This document shows positions 19,321 through 27,849 of a stretch of DNA of 64,000 nt, in pieces. Numbering within the stretch: position 1 is the stretch's first letter; each line of letters starts with the position of its first letter. Position numbers and translations under genes: made by a program. This DNA comes from CAWCTD01 sp963798455. GTDB lineage: Bacteria; Acidobacteriota; Terriglobia; Bryobacterales; Bryobacteraceae. The notes below the pieces were generated by a model, which saw only the letters and a program-made list of their open reading frames with translations, did not search any database and was not told where the DNA came from. The stretch covers positions 2,790,001 through 2,854,000 of the forward strand of contig CAWCTD010000003.1 of NCBI GenBank assembly GCA_963798455.1, read 5' to 3'.

Positions 19321-19752
19321 ATGCCGGACTTGCTTTTAATCGCGTTGCCCTTTGTCGCCGCCCTTGGTTCCGGAGTGCTGTCTTTCATCGTGGCACAGGC
19401 CCGGATGGAGGCCACGGCGACGAGAGAGCGGGAGGGACTCATCGAGACCCGCGCGCAGCTTCTCCAGCAGCAGAAGACCATGGAAGAGAAGATCCGCACG
19501 GCGGAGGCCGAGGCCCGCTGCAAGGCGTTTGACGAGTTCCTGGCGGACGTGCGGGTCGAGGAGCGGCACTACGTGCGCCAGATGGACTCGCCGACGGAAC
19601 AGAGAAAACGCCTGGTGCTTCAGGAGAGAGTCTGCTTCCGCAACATCCCGCTGTCTCAATGGATTGAAAGGGAACTGCGCTTCGAGCAGCAAGTCACCGG
19701 AATGGCGCCTGCCGAGCCGCTGCCTGCCGGGCGCCGCAGACTGATTCGGTAG
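19321..19752 (+). CDS. Membrane-anchored coiled-coil protein of unknown function
   Basis: The 143-residue product has one N-terminal hydrophobic segment (LLLIALPFVAALGSGVLSFIVA, residues about 4-25). A charged helix follows (about 30-75) that looks coiled-coil, rich in E, Q and R. The C-terminal half has RVEERHYVRQ and a CFRNIPLSQWIERELRFEQQV stretch. I do not recognise a domain. A TAGGAT -10 at 19309-19314 is six bases from the ATG, so the transcript is probably leaderless. Single gene between the higBA promoter and a convergent TSUP gene. Confidence 0.65.
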   Translation: MPDLLLIALPFVAALGSGVLSFIVAQARMEATATREREGLIETRAQLLQQQKTMEEKIRTAEAEARCKAFDEFLADVRVEERHYVRQMDSPTEQRKRLVLQERVCFRNIPLSQWIERELRFEQQVTGMAPAEPLPAGRRRLIR

Positions 19753-19764
19753 GGCCGGGACCAG

Positions 19765-20127
19765 TCATTTTCCCATCAGAAGCATCCGCGCCGCGACCAG
19801 GAGAAGGAACACGCCGTACAGCCGGCGTATCAGCTCGGGCGGAAGGGAGATCATGATGCGGGCCCCGAAGTAGGCTCCCACGAACAGCCCCAGGGCCACC
19901 AGCCCGGCGTAACGGAGATTGATGTAGCCGTTCCGGTAATACTCGGCCGCGCCGAGAAGCCCTACGGGCGGGATCAAGGCCGCCAAACTGGTGCCAATGG
20001 CCTGCAGTTCCTTGACCTTCACGATGAACAACAGGGCCGGGACGATGATCAGTCCACCCCCGATTCCGAACATCCCCGAGAAGACGCCTGCAAGCAGGCC
20101 AATGGCCAACAGAAGAAGCGAGCTCAT
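19765..20127 (-). CDS. TSUP (TauE/SafE) family membrane protein, half-size
   Basis: The 120-residue protein has four hydrophobic segments and the TSUP repeat motif GVFSGMFGIGGGLIIVPALL (residues about 14-33). It then has QAIGTSLAALIPP and a second GxxxG-rich helix. Full TSUP transporters are about 250 residues with two such repeats. This protein has one, so it would have to dimerise or pair with the divergent full-length protein. Family members export sulfite, sulfoacetate or similar anions. It is divergent from the 20237 gene, with a 109-base gap. Confidence 0.85.
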   Translation of the reverse strand: MSSLLLLAIGLLAGVFSGMFGIGGGLIIVPALLFIVKVKELQAIGTSLAALIPPVGLLGAAEYYRNGYINLRYAGLVALGLFVGAYFGARIMISLPPELIRRLYGVFLLLVAARMLLMGK

Positions 20128-20236
20128 GTCGCCCAGGAGTCTAGCAGATTAGAGGGGAATGCTGCAGCGCCGGGAACTTGGCCGCCTCGAACAGAAATAG
20201 GGATTCAGGTCGGGTACTCTGGTAGTCGGGACAACC

Positions 20237-21073
20237 GTGAACTGCTGCGAATTCAACTTCCTGGTCGGGCTCGTTGCCACCCTGGCCGGTTTTCTGGGGT
20301 CTTTGACCGGCCTGGGGGGCGGCATCGTTGTCACGCCGGTCCTGACGCTGCTGTTCGGAGTGGACATACGCTATGCCATTGGGGCGACGCTCGTCTCCGT
20401 GATCGCCACCTCTTCGGGCGCGGCTGCCGCCTATGTGAGGGAGGGCTTCTCGAACATGCGGGTCGGGATGTTCCTCGAAATTGCGACGACCTTGGGCGCA
20501 ATTTTCGGTGCCCTGCTGGCGACGAAGATACCGACATCCGCCCTGGGTGTGATCTTCGGCGCAGTCTTGCTCTACTCTGCTTACGTATCCAGCCGGCCGC
20601 AACCGAACCTGACGGATGGCGAGCGGGCGGACGCTCTGGCGACGCGTCTGGGAATGAATTCGAGTTACCCGGCGGTAGACGGGCCTCGGGCGTATGTGGT
20701 TCGCCGCGTCAAGACGGGTTTCAGCCTTATGTTCGGCGCCGGGACGCTCTCGGGTCTGCTCGGGATCGGGTCAGGAGCGCTCAAGGTGATCGCCATGGAT
20801 CAAGCCATGGGGTTGCCCTTTAAGGTGTCTACCACGACCAGTAACTTCATGATCGGAGTGACGGCCGCGGCGAGCGCCGGAGTCTACCTAAACCGTGGCT
20901 ACATCGATCCGGGCCTGGCGATGCCGGTCATGCTTGGGGTGCTGGCCGGGTCGCTACTGGGCGCCCGCTTACTGCCGCGCGTCAGGACGCGCGTCCTGCG
21001 ATTGGTTTTCGGCCTGGTTGTGGTGGTCCTGGCGATCGAGATGATATATCACGGCGTCACTGGGAGGATGTGA
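20237..21073 (+). CDS. TSUP (TauE/SafE) family sulfite exporter-like protein
   Basis: This 278-residue, two-repeat membrane protein has the first repeat GFLGSLTGLGGGIVVTPVLT, DIRYAIGATLVSVIATSSGAA, the second repeat GLLGIGSGALKVIAMDQAM, and KVSTTTSNFMIGVTAAASA. The GTG start at 20237 has no strong ribosome binding site. The DUF1634 gene starts two bases after the stop. TSUP plus DUF1634 is a recurrent pair, and DUF1634 is presumed an accessory subunit. Substrate unassigned. Confidence 0.88.
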   Translation: MNCCEFNFLVGLVATLAGFLGSLTGLGGGIVVTPVLTLLFGVDIRYAIGATLVSVIATSSGAAAAYVREGFSNMRVGMFLEIATTLGAIFGALLATKIPTSALGVIFGAVLLYSAYVSSRPQPNLTDGERADALATRLGMNSSYPAVDGPRAYVVRRVKTGFSLMFGAGTLSGLLGIGSGALKVIAMDQAMGLPFKVSTTTSNFMIGVTAAASAGVYLNRGYIDPGLAMPVMLGVLAGSLLGARLLPRVRTRVLRLVFGLVVVVLAIEMIYHGVTGRM

Positions 21074-21074
21074 C

Positions 21075-21470
21075 ATGGGAGAAGGCAAACGGTGCTGGAC
21101 CGACCAACAAGTCGAGGAACTGGTGGGCACTCTCCTCAGGGCCGGCGTCCTGCTCTCCGCTGGAGTGGTTCTGGTGGGCGGAGCGATATATCTGCTGAGC
21201 TATGGGGCCGCCGCGCCCGACTACCGTGTTTTCCGGGGCGAACCTTCGGATCTCCGCAACGTGCCAGGTATTCTGAAAGGCGTTCTTACCTTGCGCGGCC
21301 GCAGTGTAATCCAGTTCGGTTTGCTGCTCCTGATCGCCACTCCCATCGCGCGGGTGGGGCTCTCCGCGGTGGCCTTCTTCATGCAGCGTGACCGCACCTA
21401 TGTCTGGATCACGTCGATCGTCCTGGCGATTCTTCTGTGGAGCCTCATAGGTAGCGGCTCAGTGCTGTGA
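21075..21470 (+). CDS. DUF1634 membrane protein
   Basis: This 131-residue protein has three predicted membrane helices (about 20-42, 78-98 and 108-128) and the family pattern LVGTLLRAGVLLSAGVVLVGG, FRGEPSDLRN and LTLRGRSVIQFGLLLLIATPIARV. It begins two bases after the TSUP stop, preceded by GGGAGGATG inside the end of that gene. Likely an accessory subunit of the transporter; function otherwise unknown. Confidence 0.9.
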   Translation: MGEGKRCWTDQQVEELVGTLLRAGVLLSAGVVLVGGAIYLLSYGAAAPDYRVFRGEPSDLRNVPGILKGVLTLRGRSVIQFGLLLLIATPIARVGLSAVAFFMQRDRTYVWITSIVLAILLWSLIGSGSVL

Positions 21471-21491
21471 CCGTGGAAAAAGAGATGCGGC

Positions 21492-21518
21492 TGTAAACCC
21501 GCGGGCCCGGTTCTCGTC
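21492..21518 (+). promoter_or_regulatory. Candidate ECF-type promoter for the sigma factor operon
   Basis: TGTAAAC (21492-21498) and CGTC (21515-21518) are separated by 16 bases, the AAC-N16-CGT pattern typical of ECF sigma promoters. It lies just ahead of the sigma gene start at 21532, as expected for autoregulation. No housekeeping -10 was seen here. Confidence 0.5.
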
Positions 21519-21531
21519 ACATCTAATAGGT

Positions 21532-22149
21532 ATGATAGGCGTGATGGCCCGCCCAGCGGAGGCGATACCCGCGGCGCGGCCGCACCCCGGCGACTTCGAC
21601 GCCTGGATGATGGCGGAGCAGAGGCGCGTCTTCCGGCTCTGCTACCGGCTCCTGGGGGAGAGGGACGAGGCGGACACGGCCACGCAGGAGGTTTTTCTCA
21701 AAGCGTATCGCGCCTTGACCGGGCTAGGGCGCACAGATCCGGAGGACCCGGCCAAGTGGCTCACACGGGTGGCGGTGAATACCTGTCTTGACCGCCTTCG
21801 CTCGCGCCGCTGGCGGTTTTGGCGGCAAAGGCCCCGGGGCGAGGACGAGCAGATCATCCTGGCCATGACGCCCGACACCGCGCCCAATGCGGAGGACGAG
21901 CTGTTTGCGTCTCAGATCGCCGCGAGGTTGGCGGCGGCGCTCCGGACCCTTTCAGAACGTCAACGCTCGGTTTTCGTTCTCAAGCACTACGAAGACCTGA
22001 GCCTGGAGGAGATCGCCCGGAGCCTGGGGCTCGAGGTGGGGACCGTGAAGGCGCACATGGCCCGGGCTGTGGCGAAGTTGCGGAAGGAATTGAGGGATCT
22101 GTACATAGGACCGGCCCCGGCGGCCGGGCGAGGCGAGGTTGGGACATGA
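21532..22149 (+). CDS. ECF-type RNA polymerase sigma factor
   Basis: The 205-residue protein has region 2 (RVFRLCYRLLGERDEADTATQEVFLKAYRAL, about 37-67), the WLTRVAVNTCLDRLRSRR segment, and region 4 (LRTLSERQRSVFVLKHYEDLSLEEIARSLGLEVGTVKAHMARAVAKLR, about 140-190). There is no region 1.1 or 3, so it is an ECF sigma. The start may be ATG 21532 or ATG 21544. The anti-sigma-like gene overlaps its stop by four bases. Probably controls its own operon and envelope genes. Confidence 0.93.
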   Translation: MIGVMARPAEAIPAARPHPGDFDAWMMAEQRRVFRLCYRLLGERDEADTATQEVFLKAYRALTGLGRTDPEDPAKWLTRVAVNTCLDRLRSRRWRFWRQRPRGEDEQIILAMTPDTAPNAEDELFASQIAARLAAALRTLSERQRSVFVLKHYEDLSLEEIARSLGLEVGTVKAHMARAVAKLRKELRDLYIGPAPAAGRGEVGT

Positions 22150-22571
22150 CTTCGAGACACTGGAACGACGACGAACTGATCGGTCATCTGTATGGCGTCG
22201 GTCCTGAGGATGGCCACCTGGAGGAATGCGGGGAGTGCGCCCAGCGATGGCAGGCTTTGCTCAGTGTGCGCCAGCAGGCGCTAAAGCAACCCCCGGTGTC
22301 AGAGGAACTTTTGGCCGGCCAGCGCCGGGCGGTTTCGAGGCGTCTGGCGGCTTCCAGGTTGAAGCGGGGATGGCTTCCGTTTGCGCCGGCTGCGATCGCG
22401 GCGGCTGCTGTCGTCCTGCTGGCGGTCGTCCTGTACCGGCCTGCTCCCGCGCCCGCCCCCGGCTTGGGCATCCCGGACGCCGAGTTGTACTCGGATGTCT
22501 ATTCCATGGTTCAGAGCAATGAACCGCTGGCAGTTCAACCCATGCACGCTTTGTTCGAGGCGCAAGAATGA
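22146..22571 (+). CDS. Anti-sigma factor-like membrane protein
   Basis: The 141-residue product starts at the ATG overlapping the sigma stop (ATGA). The N-terminal part has H-x3-C-x2-C (HLEECGECAQRW), the zinc-type anti-sigma signature. A membrane helix follows at about residues 77-97 (FAPAAIAAAAVVLLAVVLY), then a short proline-rich outer part. A longer in-frame opening back to 21819 lies wholly inside the sigma gene and is rejected. Coupling to the sigma gene and the CxxC motif support the role. Confidence 0.82.
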   Translation: MTSRHWNDDELIGHLYGVGPEDGHLEECGECAQRWQALLSVRQQALKQPPVSEELLAGQRRAVSRRLAASRLKRGWLPFAPAAIAAAAVVLLAVVLYRPAPAPAPGLGIPDAELYSDVYSMVQSNEPLAVQPMHALFEAQE

Positions 22572-23083
22572 GAAAACTAGTTGGCTTGATATTTTTCGTC
22601 GCGGCCTGCGCGCTGGCGCAGAGCCCCGACCAATTCGCCTGGTGGGACAGCCCCCTGGTCCAGAACCTGAACCTCACCATGGATCAGCAGAAGCAGATTC
22701 GGGGCGTAGTTCGGGAATACCGTGACCAGCTCATCGAGCAACGGGCCGGGGTGCAGAAGGCCGAGGGCAATCTGATGGACCTGATGAACGAGGACAAGGT
22801 GGATGAGGCAAAGGCGCGCGACGCCGTGGACAAGGTCGTCACCGCCCGGGCCGACCTCATGCGCACGGTCTCGCAAATGGGCGTAAGGCTGCGCGTGATC
22901 CTCACCCCCCAGCAGTGGCAGATGATAGAAAGGCGGCGGGCGGGGCAGGCGATGCAACGGCATCAGCAGTTGCGGCCGCGGGGGCCCCTCGGCGCGCCGC
23001 AACCTGGCCCTCCAGCCGCCGGGCAGGGAGCCGGACCGCAGGGCGCTCCCGCGAGGCCACGGCGAGCCGTGCCCCCCGAATAA
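22568..23083 (+). CDS. Exported CpxP/Spy-like stress protein
   Basis: The 171-residue protein has a signal peptide (LVGLIFFVAACALAQS, residues about 4-19). A helical core follows with NLTMDQQKQIRGVVREYRDQ, matching the LTxxQ pattern of CpxP/Spy-type periplasmic proteins, and a second LTPQQWQMIERR motif. The tail is rich in proline, glycine and alanine. It overlaps the anti-sigma stop by four bases. It probably senses or buffers misfolded envelope protein or metal and reports to the sigma/anti-sigma pair. Confidence 0.78.
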   Translation: MRKLVGLIFFVAACALAQSPDQFAWWDSPLVQNLNLTMDQQKQIRGVVREYRDQLIEQRAGVQKAEGNLMDLMNEDKVDEAKARDAVDKVVTARADLMRTVSQMGVRLRVILTPQQWQMIERRRAGQAMQRHQQLRPRGPLGAPQPGPPAAGQGAGPQGAPARPRRAVPPE

Positions 23084-23142
23084 GCTTCGCAGCCGGAGCC
23101 AGAGTCCCGGCTGGTAGAATGGAAGCAGATAGGTTAGCCCTG

Positions 23143-24072
23143 ATGCTTGCGACCCGGACCCTGGCTGAAGAGATCGTCGACCTCAAGCGAGAGCGGCGGG
23201 CCATCCTGCTGGCGCACCACTACCAGGAATCCGAAATCCAGGAACTGGCGGACTCGATCGGCGACAGCCTGGAACTGGCCCGCAAGGCGCGCGAGTTTCA
23301 GGGAGAGGTGATCGCCTTCTGCGGCGTCTGGTTCATGGCCGAGACCGCCAAGGCCCTGAACCCGGAGCGGATCGTCGTGGTGCCAGATCGTGAGGCCGGC
23401 TGCAGCCTGGTCGATAGCTGCACGGCCGAGCAGCTTCGAGCCTACCGGCAGCGGTACCCGGACCATGTCGTCGTCAGTTACGTGAATACGTCGATAGAGG
23501 TGAAGGCTCAGAGCGACATCCTCTGCACTTCGCGCAATGCCGTCCAGGTGGTCAACTCCATTCCCACGGAGAAGACCGTGTTGTTCCTGCCCGACCGCAA
23601 TCTGGGCAACTACGTGAAACAACAGACCGGGCGGGAGAACCTGAAAATCTGGCAAGGCACCTGCGTCGTACACGCCACCTTCACCGCCCGGCGGCTGGCG
23701 GCGGCGCGGGCCGAGCACCCCGAGGCCCGGGTGGCGGCGCATCCGGAGTGCCCGCAGGAGGTGCTGGCGCTGGCCGACTTCGTGGGCTCTACCACCGCCA
23801 TCATCGAGTACTGCGTGCGCACCGCGGCCGACGAGTTCATTATCATGACGGAAAGCGGCATCTCGTACTCACTCCAGAAGCGTGCTCCCGGCAAGCGCTT
23901 CTACTTCGTCCCCAATGAACAGTGCAACTGCAGCGAGTGTCCCTACATGAAGATGAACACGCTGGAGAAACTGCGCGACTGCCTTCGGGACCTCACGCCC
24001 AGGGTCGAAATCGCCGAGGAGACGATGGGCCGCGCTCTGGCGCCGCTGGAGCGCATGCTGGCGATCCGGTGA
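23143..24072 (+). CDS. nadA: Quinolinate synthase A
   Basis: About 309 residues. Family motifs are LAHHYQESEIQELAD, GDSLELARKA, VIAFCGVWFMAETAKALNP, PDREAGCSLVDSC, GTCVVHATFTA, HPECPQEVLALADFVGSTTAI and FYFVPNEQCNCSECPYM, with the [4Fe-4S] cysteines in the GVWF, GTC and CNCSECPYM regions. It condenses iminoaspartate with DHAP to quinolinate. The start may be the ATG at 23119, but TAGAAT at 23115-23120 fits a -10 box, which would favour 23143. The longer open frame to 22915 overlaps the previous gene. nadE follows after 46 bases; nadB and nadC are not here. Confidence 0.93.
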   Translation: MLATRTLAEEIVDLKRERRAILLAHHYQESEIQELADSIGDSLELARKAREFQGEVIAFCGVWFMAETAKALNPERIVVVPDREAGCSLVDSCTAEQLRAYRQRYPDHVVVSYVNTSIEVKAQSDILCTSRNAVQVVNSIPTEKTVLFLPDRNLGNYVKQQTGRENLKIWQGTCVVHATFTARRLAAARAEHPEARVAAHPECPQEVLALADFVGSTTAIIEYCVRTAADEFIIMTESGISYSLQKRAPGKRFYFVPNEQCNCSECPYMKMNTLEKLRDCLRDLTPRVEIAEETMGRALAPLERMLAIR

Positions 24073-24118
24073 GAGGGGACCGGAGTGAGCCCTCTCCACC
24101 GTACAATATTAGTCTTCC

Positions 24119-25765
24119 ATGCGCCTTGCTCTAGCTCAGATCAACACCACCGTTGGAGATCTCGCCGGCAACCTTGACCTCATTCTGGACGCAACACGGC
24201 GTGCCGCCGGCCGCGCCGGTTTAGTTGTGTTTCCGGAACTCAGCCTCACCGGTTACCCTCCCCGCGACCTGGTCGAGAAACCGAGCTTTCTGGACCAGAC
24301 CGAGCAGCAGCTTCAGCGGCTGGCGTCCGAGACCGCCGGCCTGGACATCACCCTGATTTGCGGCTACGTGGGCCGCTCCGGGGCCTTGACCGGCAAGAGC
24401 GCGACCAACAGCGCGGCCGTGATCGAGGGCGGCGGGGTGGTCTTCCGGCAGCACAAGATGCTGCTTCCGACCTACGATGTCTTCGACGAGGCCCGCTACT
24501 TTCTGCCGGCGGAACATCAAGCGCTCTGCCGGATACGGGGCCGGACGGCGGCCCTTACCATCTGCGAGGACGCGTGGAACGACAAGCAGTACTGGGAGCG
24601 CCGCCTCTACCGCCGCGATCCCGTGGAGGAACTGGTCGGGCAGGGGGCGGAGATCCTCATCAGCATCAATGCCTCTCCTTATCACATGGGTAAACGAGGG
24701 CGGCGCCGGGAGATTTTTGCGGCGTCGGCCCTGCACCACCGGCTTCCGGTGGTGTACGTGAACCAGGTGGGAGGCAACGACCAGCTCGTTTTCGACGGAA
24801 GCAGCTTCGCCATGGACCGGGAGGCGCGAGTGATCGGGTCGGCGGCTTCCTTCGCCGAAGACCTAGTGTTCGTGGACACGGATGCCGGCCAGGGGGATGC
24901 ACACGAGAGCCTGCCGGATGAGAACGAGGCGGCTTACCAGGCCCTGGTGTTGGGCACGCGCGACTACATCCGCAAGTGCGGGTTCGTTCGGGTGCTGCTT
25001 GGGCTGAGTGGCGGCATCGATTCCTCCCTGACGGCAGTCATTGCCGCTGACGCGGTGGGGCCGGACAACGTCGTCGGCGTGGCGATGCCCGGACCCTACT
25101 CTTCGGAAGCAAGCGTAGGGGACGCGCGCGCCCTGGCCCAGAACCTGGGAATCCGTTTCGAAGTGATCTCCATCTCGGGGATCTACGACCGATTCCTCGA
25201 GAGCCTCCATCCATTGTTCCGAGGGGCCCCGCAAGACGTGACCGAGGAAAACCTCCAGGCGCGTCTTCGCGGCGTCACGCTCATGGCGCTCTCCAACAAG
25301 TGGGGGGCGCTGGTGCTCACGACCGGGAACAAAAGCGAGCTGGCGGTCGGCTATTGCACGCTTTACGGCGACATGATCGGCGGTCTGGCCGTGATCAGCG
25401 ATGTGCCCAAGACCCTGGTGTACGAGCTTGCCCGGGTCGCCAACCGGCGGCGCCCCGGCGCCATCCCCGAGAGCGTCTTCGTCAAGCCGCCCTCAGCGGA
25501 GCTGCGACCCAACCAGAAGGACACCGACTCACTGCCGAGTTATGACGTGCTGGATGCGATCCTGCGCGATTACATCGAGGATAACCGCAGCCCTTCTGAT
25601 ATTGCCGAGGAGCGGAACGCGCCGATCGAGCTGGTCCGCGAGATTGCCAACAAGGTGGACCGAAACGAGTACAAGCGGCAGCAGGCGGCTCCCGGCCTCA
25701 AGGTGACGACCAAGGCTTTCGGGATTGGGCGCCGGTTCCCGATCGCCCAGAGGTTTTACGAATGA
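24119..25765 (+). CDS. nadE: Glutamine-dependent NAD+ synthase
   Basis: This is a 548-residue two-domain enzyme. The N-terminal nitrilase-type glutaminase has the catalytic triad E40 (FPELSLTGYP), K113 (QHKMLLPTYD) and C149 (LTICEDAWN). The C-terminal synthetase has the P-loop LLGLSGGIDSSLTAVI, TGNKSELAVGYCTLYGDM and the conserved KPPSAELRPNQKDTDSLPSY. It amidates deamido-NAD using glutamine and ATP. A TACAAT -10 (24102-24107) lies eleven bases ahead of the ATG, so a very short leader is likely. The next gene overlaps its stop by four bases. Confidence 0.95.
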   Translation: MRLALAQINTTVGDLAGNLDLILDATRRAAGRAGLVVFPELSLTGYPPRDLVEKPSFLDQTEQQLQRLASETAGLDITLICGYVGRSGALTGKSATNSAAVIEGGGVVFRQHKMLLPTYDVFDEARYFLPAEHQALCRIRGRTAALTICEDAWNDKQYWERRLYRRDPVEELVGQGAEILISINASPYHMGKRGRRREIFAASALHHRLPVVYVNQVGGNDQLVFDGSSFAMDREARVIGSAASFAEDLVFVDTDAGQGDAHESLPDENEAAYQALVLGTRDYIRKCGFVRVLLGLSGGIDSSLTAVIAADAVGPDNVVGVAMPGPYSSEASVGDARALAQNLGIRFEVISISGIYDRFLESLHPLFRGAPQDVTEENLQARLRGVTLMALSNKWGALVLTTGNKSELAVGYCTLYGDMIGGLAVISDVPKTLVYELARVANRRRPGAIPESVFVKPPSAELRPNQKDTDSLPSYDVLDAILRDYIEDNRSPSDIAEERNAPIELVREIANKVDRNEYKRQQAAPGLKVTTKAFGIGRRFPIAQRFYE

Positions 25766-27843
25766 GACTTCGCGTGGGAGTGGCCTCGGCTTTGCTGGCA
25801 CTGCTGCTCTCGGCCCAACCAGCGCCGCGCGAGCGGGTGGGGCCGCGGGAGGGCGGCGGTTTCCTGCTCAGCAACGGCTGGCGCTTGAAGCCCGCGGGGC
25901 GGCAGGTTGCGCTCGACACCCTGCCCATGGCGAGTACGCTTTCGCCCGACGGCAAGTACCTCCTGGTCCTTAATGGCGGCTTTAACCCGCCTTCCATCAG
26001 CGTGCTCGACGTGGCCTCCGTCAAGGAGATAAGCCGCACGCCCGTTGCCGACGCCTGGCTCGGCCTGACCTTCGCTCCAAAGGGCGACTTGGTCTACGTG
26101 GGCGGCGGATCGCAGGCGGCGGTCTATGAGTTCTCCTTCTCCGCGGGTAAGCTGCAGCCTGCGCGCACCTTCCCCGTCGTGGAGGCGCAAAAGCGCACCA
26201 ACCGGGACTTTGTGGGAGACGTTGCGTTTTCACCGGACGGCCGGCTGCTCTATGCGGCGGAGCTTTATCAGAATTCGATTGCGGTCATCAACCCGCAGTC
26301 CGGCCGCATCATCGACCGGTTCAAGACGGGCCGCCGCCCCTACCGGATTCTCTTCCACCAGGACGGCAAGACGTTCTTCGTCTCCTGCTGGGCCGACGGG
26401 ATGGTACTGCGTCACGAGACGGACAACGGGACTGTCGCCGCCAAGTTCCTGCTCGCGCCGCATCCTACCGACATGATTTGGGTCCCCGGGAGGGCGAAAC
26501 CCGAATTGAAGGAAGAGCCCAATCCTTACGTGGCCCGGATTTTTGTCGCGACTTCCAACACCAACAGCGTCCGCGTGTTGGGCGTCACCGAAAGCGGCGA
26601 AGTGCGTCCGTCCGAGTCGATCAACCTGGCTCTAAGCCCGCTTCAGCCGGCAGGCATGACGCCCAGCGCACTCGCCCTCGATGCCGGCCGCAACCGGCTC
26701 TACGTGGCTTGCTCCGATGAGAACGCCGTGGTTGTGGTGGACATCTCCGAGGCCCACGGCCGCGTCGCCGGCTATATTCCCACGGGCAGATACCCGACGG
26801 CCGTCCGGGCGCTGCCTGACGGGCGTCTGGCAGTCCTGAACGGAAAAGACTCTCCCTCTGGAACCGCCTCCTTCATCGGGCCTTTCAGCCCGGAAGACCT
26901 GGAAGCTTATACGAAGACCGTTCATGAGAACAGCCCGTACCGCGACGGCAAACTGGACGATGCAGGAACAGGGGAAGGCAACCCCGTGCCCTCCTGGCCC
27001 GGTGATCCTACGCCCATCGGGCACGTGGTGTATGTCATCGTGAACCAGGGCCTTACGTATGATCAGGTACTCGGCGACGTGAAGGAGGGCGACGGAGACC
27101 CTTCGCTGACGCGTTTCGGCCAAACGGCCACGCCCAACCTTCACAAGCTGGCGCGGGAGTTCGTGCTGCTCGACAACTTCTATGTGAACGGCGATGCCCT
27201 GGCTGACGGCTACAACTGGTCGGTGGCCGCCATCGCGTCCGATTACGTGCAGAAGCTCTGGCCCGGCGCCGCCGCCCGCAGGCGCGACCGGCTCGATTTC
27301 GAAGAAAGCGAACCCGCGGCGGTTCCCCCGGCTGGATACCTCTGGACCAATGCGCGGAACGCCGGCGTGTCCATGGGCAACTATGCGTCCGCCCGCCCAG
27401 GGGCGGAAACGTGGGAAAGCTTCCTCAAGGACCTGGCCGGATTCGAGAAGTCGGGGGAGATGCCGCGTCTGGTGCTGGTGCGGCTCACGAGCGGGACCCT
27501 GGCGGACAATGACCGCGTGCTTGGCCGGATCGTGGGAAGCCTATCGAGGAGCCGGTTCTGGCCGCAGTCGGCGATCTTCATCTTGGCGGCGCACACGGGC
27601 AACGGGCCGGACCACGTGGATCCGCGCCGCGCCCCGGCTTTCGTCATCTCGCCATACGTGAAGAGACACACCCTGGACGGCACGATGTACAACACGACCT
27701 CGATGCTGCGCACGATGGAGCTGATCGCCGGCCTCCAGCCCATGACGCAGTTCGACGCCGCCGCGCGTCCGATGTTCCGGTGCTTTCAGGCCACGCCGGA
27801 CACGGCCCCGTACGCGGAGGCAACTGGAGGCGCGTCGCGCTAG
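25762..27843 (+). CDS. Fused YncE-type beta-propeller and alkaline-phosphatase-superfamily protein
   Basis: This 693-residue exported protein has a signal peptide (residues about 1-19). A beta-propeller with YncE-like repeats follows (STLSPDGKYLLVLNGG, VAFSPDGRLLYAAEL, LALDAGRNRLYVACSDEN, about 55-400). From about 425 comes a phosphoesterase domain: HVVYVIVNQGLTYDQVLGD, TPNLHKLAREFVLLDNFYVNGDALADGYNWS. Relatives I recall read KENRTYD where this one has NQGLTYD, so a core residue may be altered. It overlaps nadE by four bases and ends six bases before the GH57 gene. Substrate unknown; likely periplasmic. Confidence 0.85.
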   Translation: MRLRVGVASALLALLLSAQPAPRERVGPREGGGFLLSNGWRLKPAGRQVALDTLPMASTLSPDGKYLLVLNGGFNPPSISVLDVASVKEISRTPVADAWLGLTFAPKGDLVYVGGGSQAAVYEFSFSAGKLQPARTFPVVEAQKRTNRDFVGDVAFSPDGRLLYAAELYQNSIAVINPQSGRIIDRFKTGRRPYRILFHQDGKTFFVSCWADGMVLRHETDNGTVAAKFLLAPHPTDMIWVPGRAKPELKEEPNPYVARIFVATSNTNSVRVLGVTESGEVRPSESINLALSPLQPAGMTPSALALDAGRNRLYVACSDENAVVVVDISEAHGRVAGYIPTGRYPTAVRALPDGRLAVLNGKDSPSGTASFIGPFSPEDLEAYTKTVHENSPYRDGKLDDAGTGEGNPVPSWPGDPTPIGHVVYVIVNQGLTYDQVLGDVKEGDGDPSLTRFGQTATPNLHKLAREFVLLDNFYVNGDALADGYNWSVAAIASDYVQKLWPGAAARRRDRLDFEESEPAAVPPAGYLWTNARNAGVSMGNYASARPGAETWESFLKDLAGFEKSGEMPRLVLVRLTSGTLADNDRVLGRIVGSLSRSRFWPQSAIFILAAHTGNGPDHVDPRRAPAFVISPYVKRHTLDGTMYNTTSMLRTMELIAGLQPMTQFDAAARPMFRCFQATPDTAPYAEATGGASR

Positions 27844-27849
27844 CCCGTC

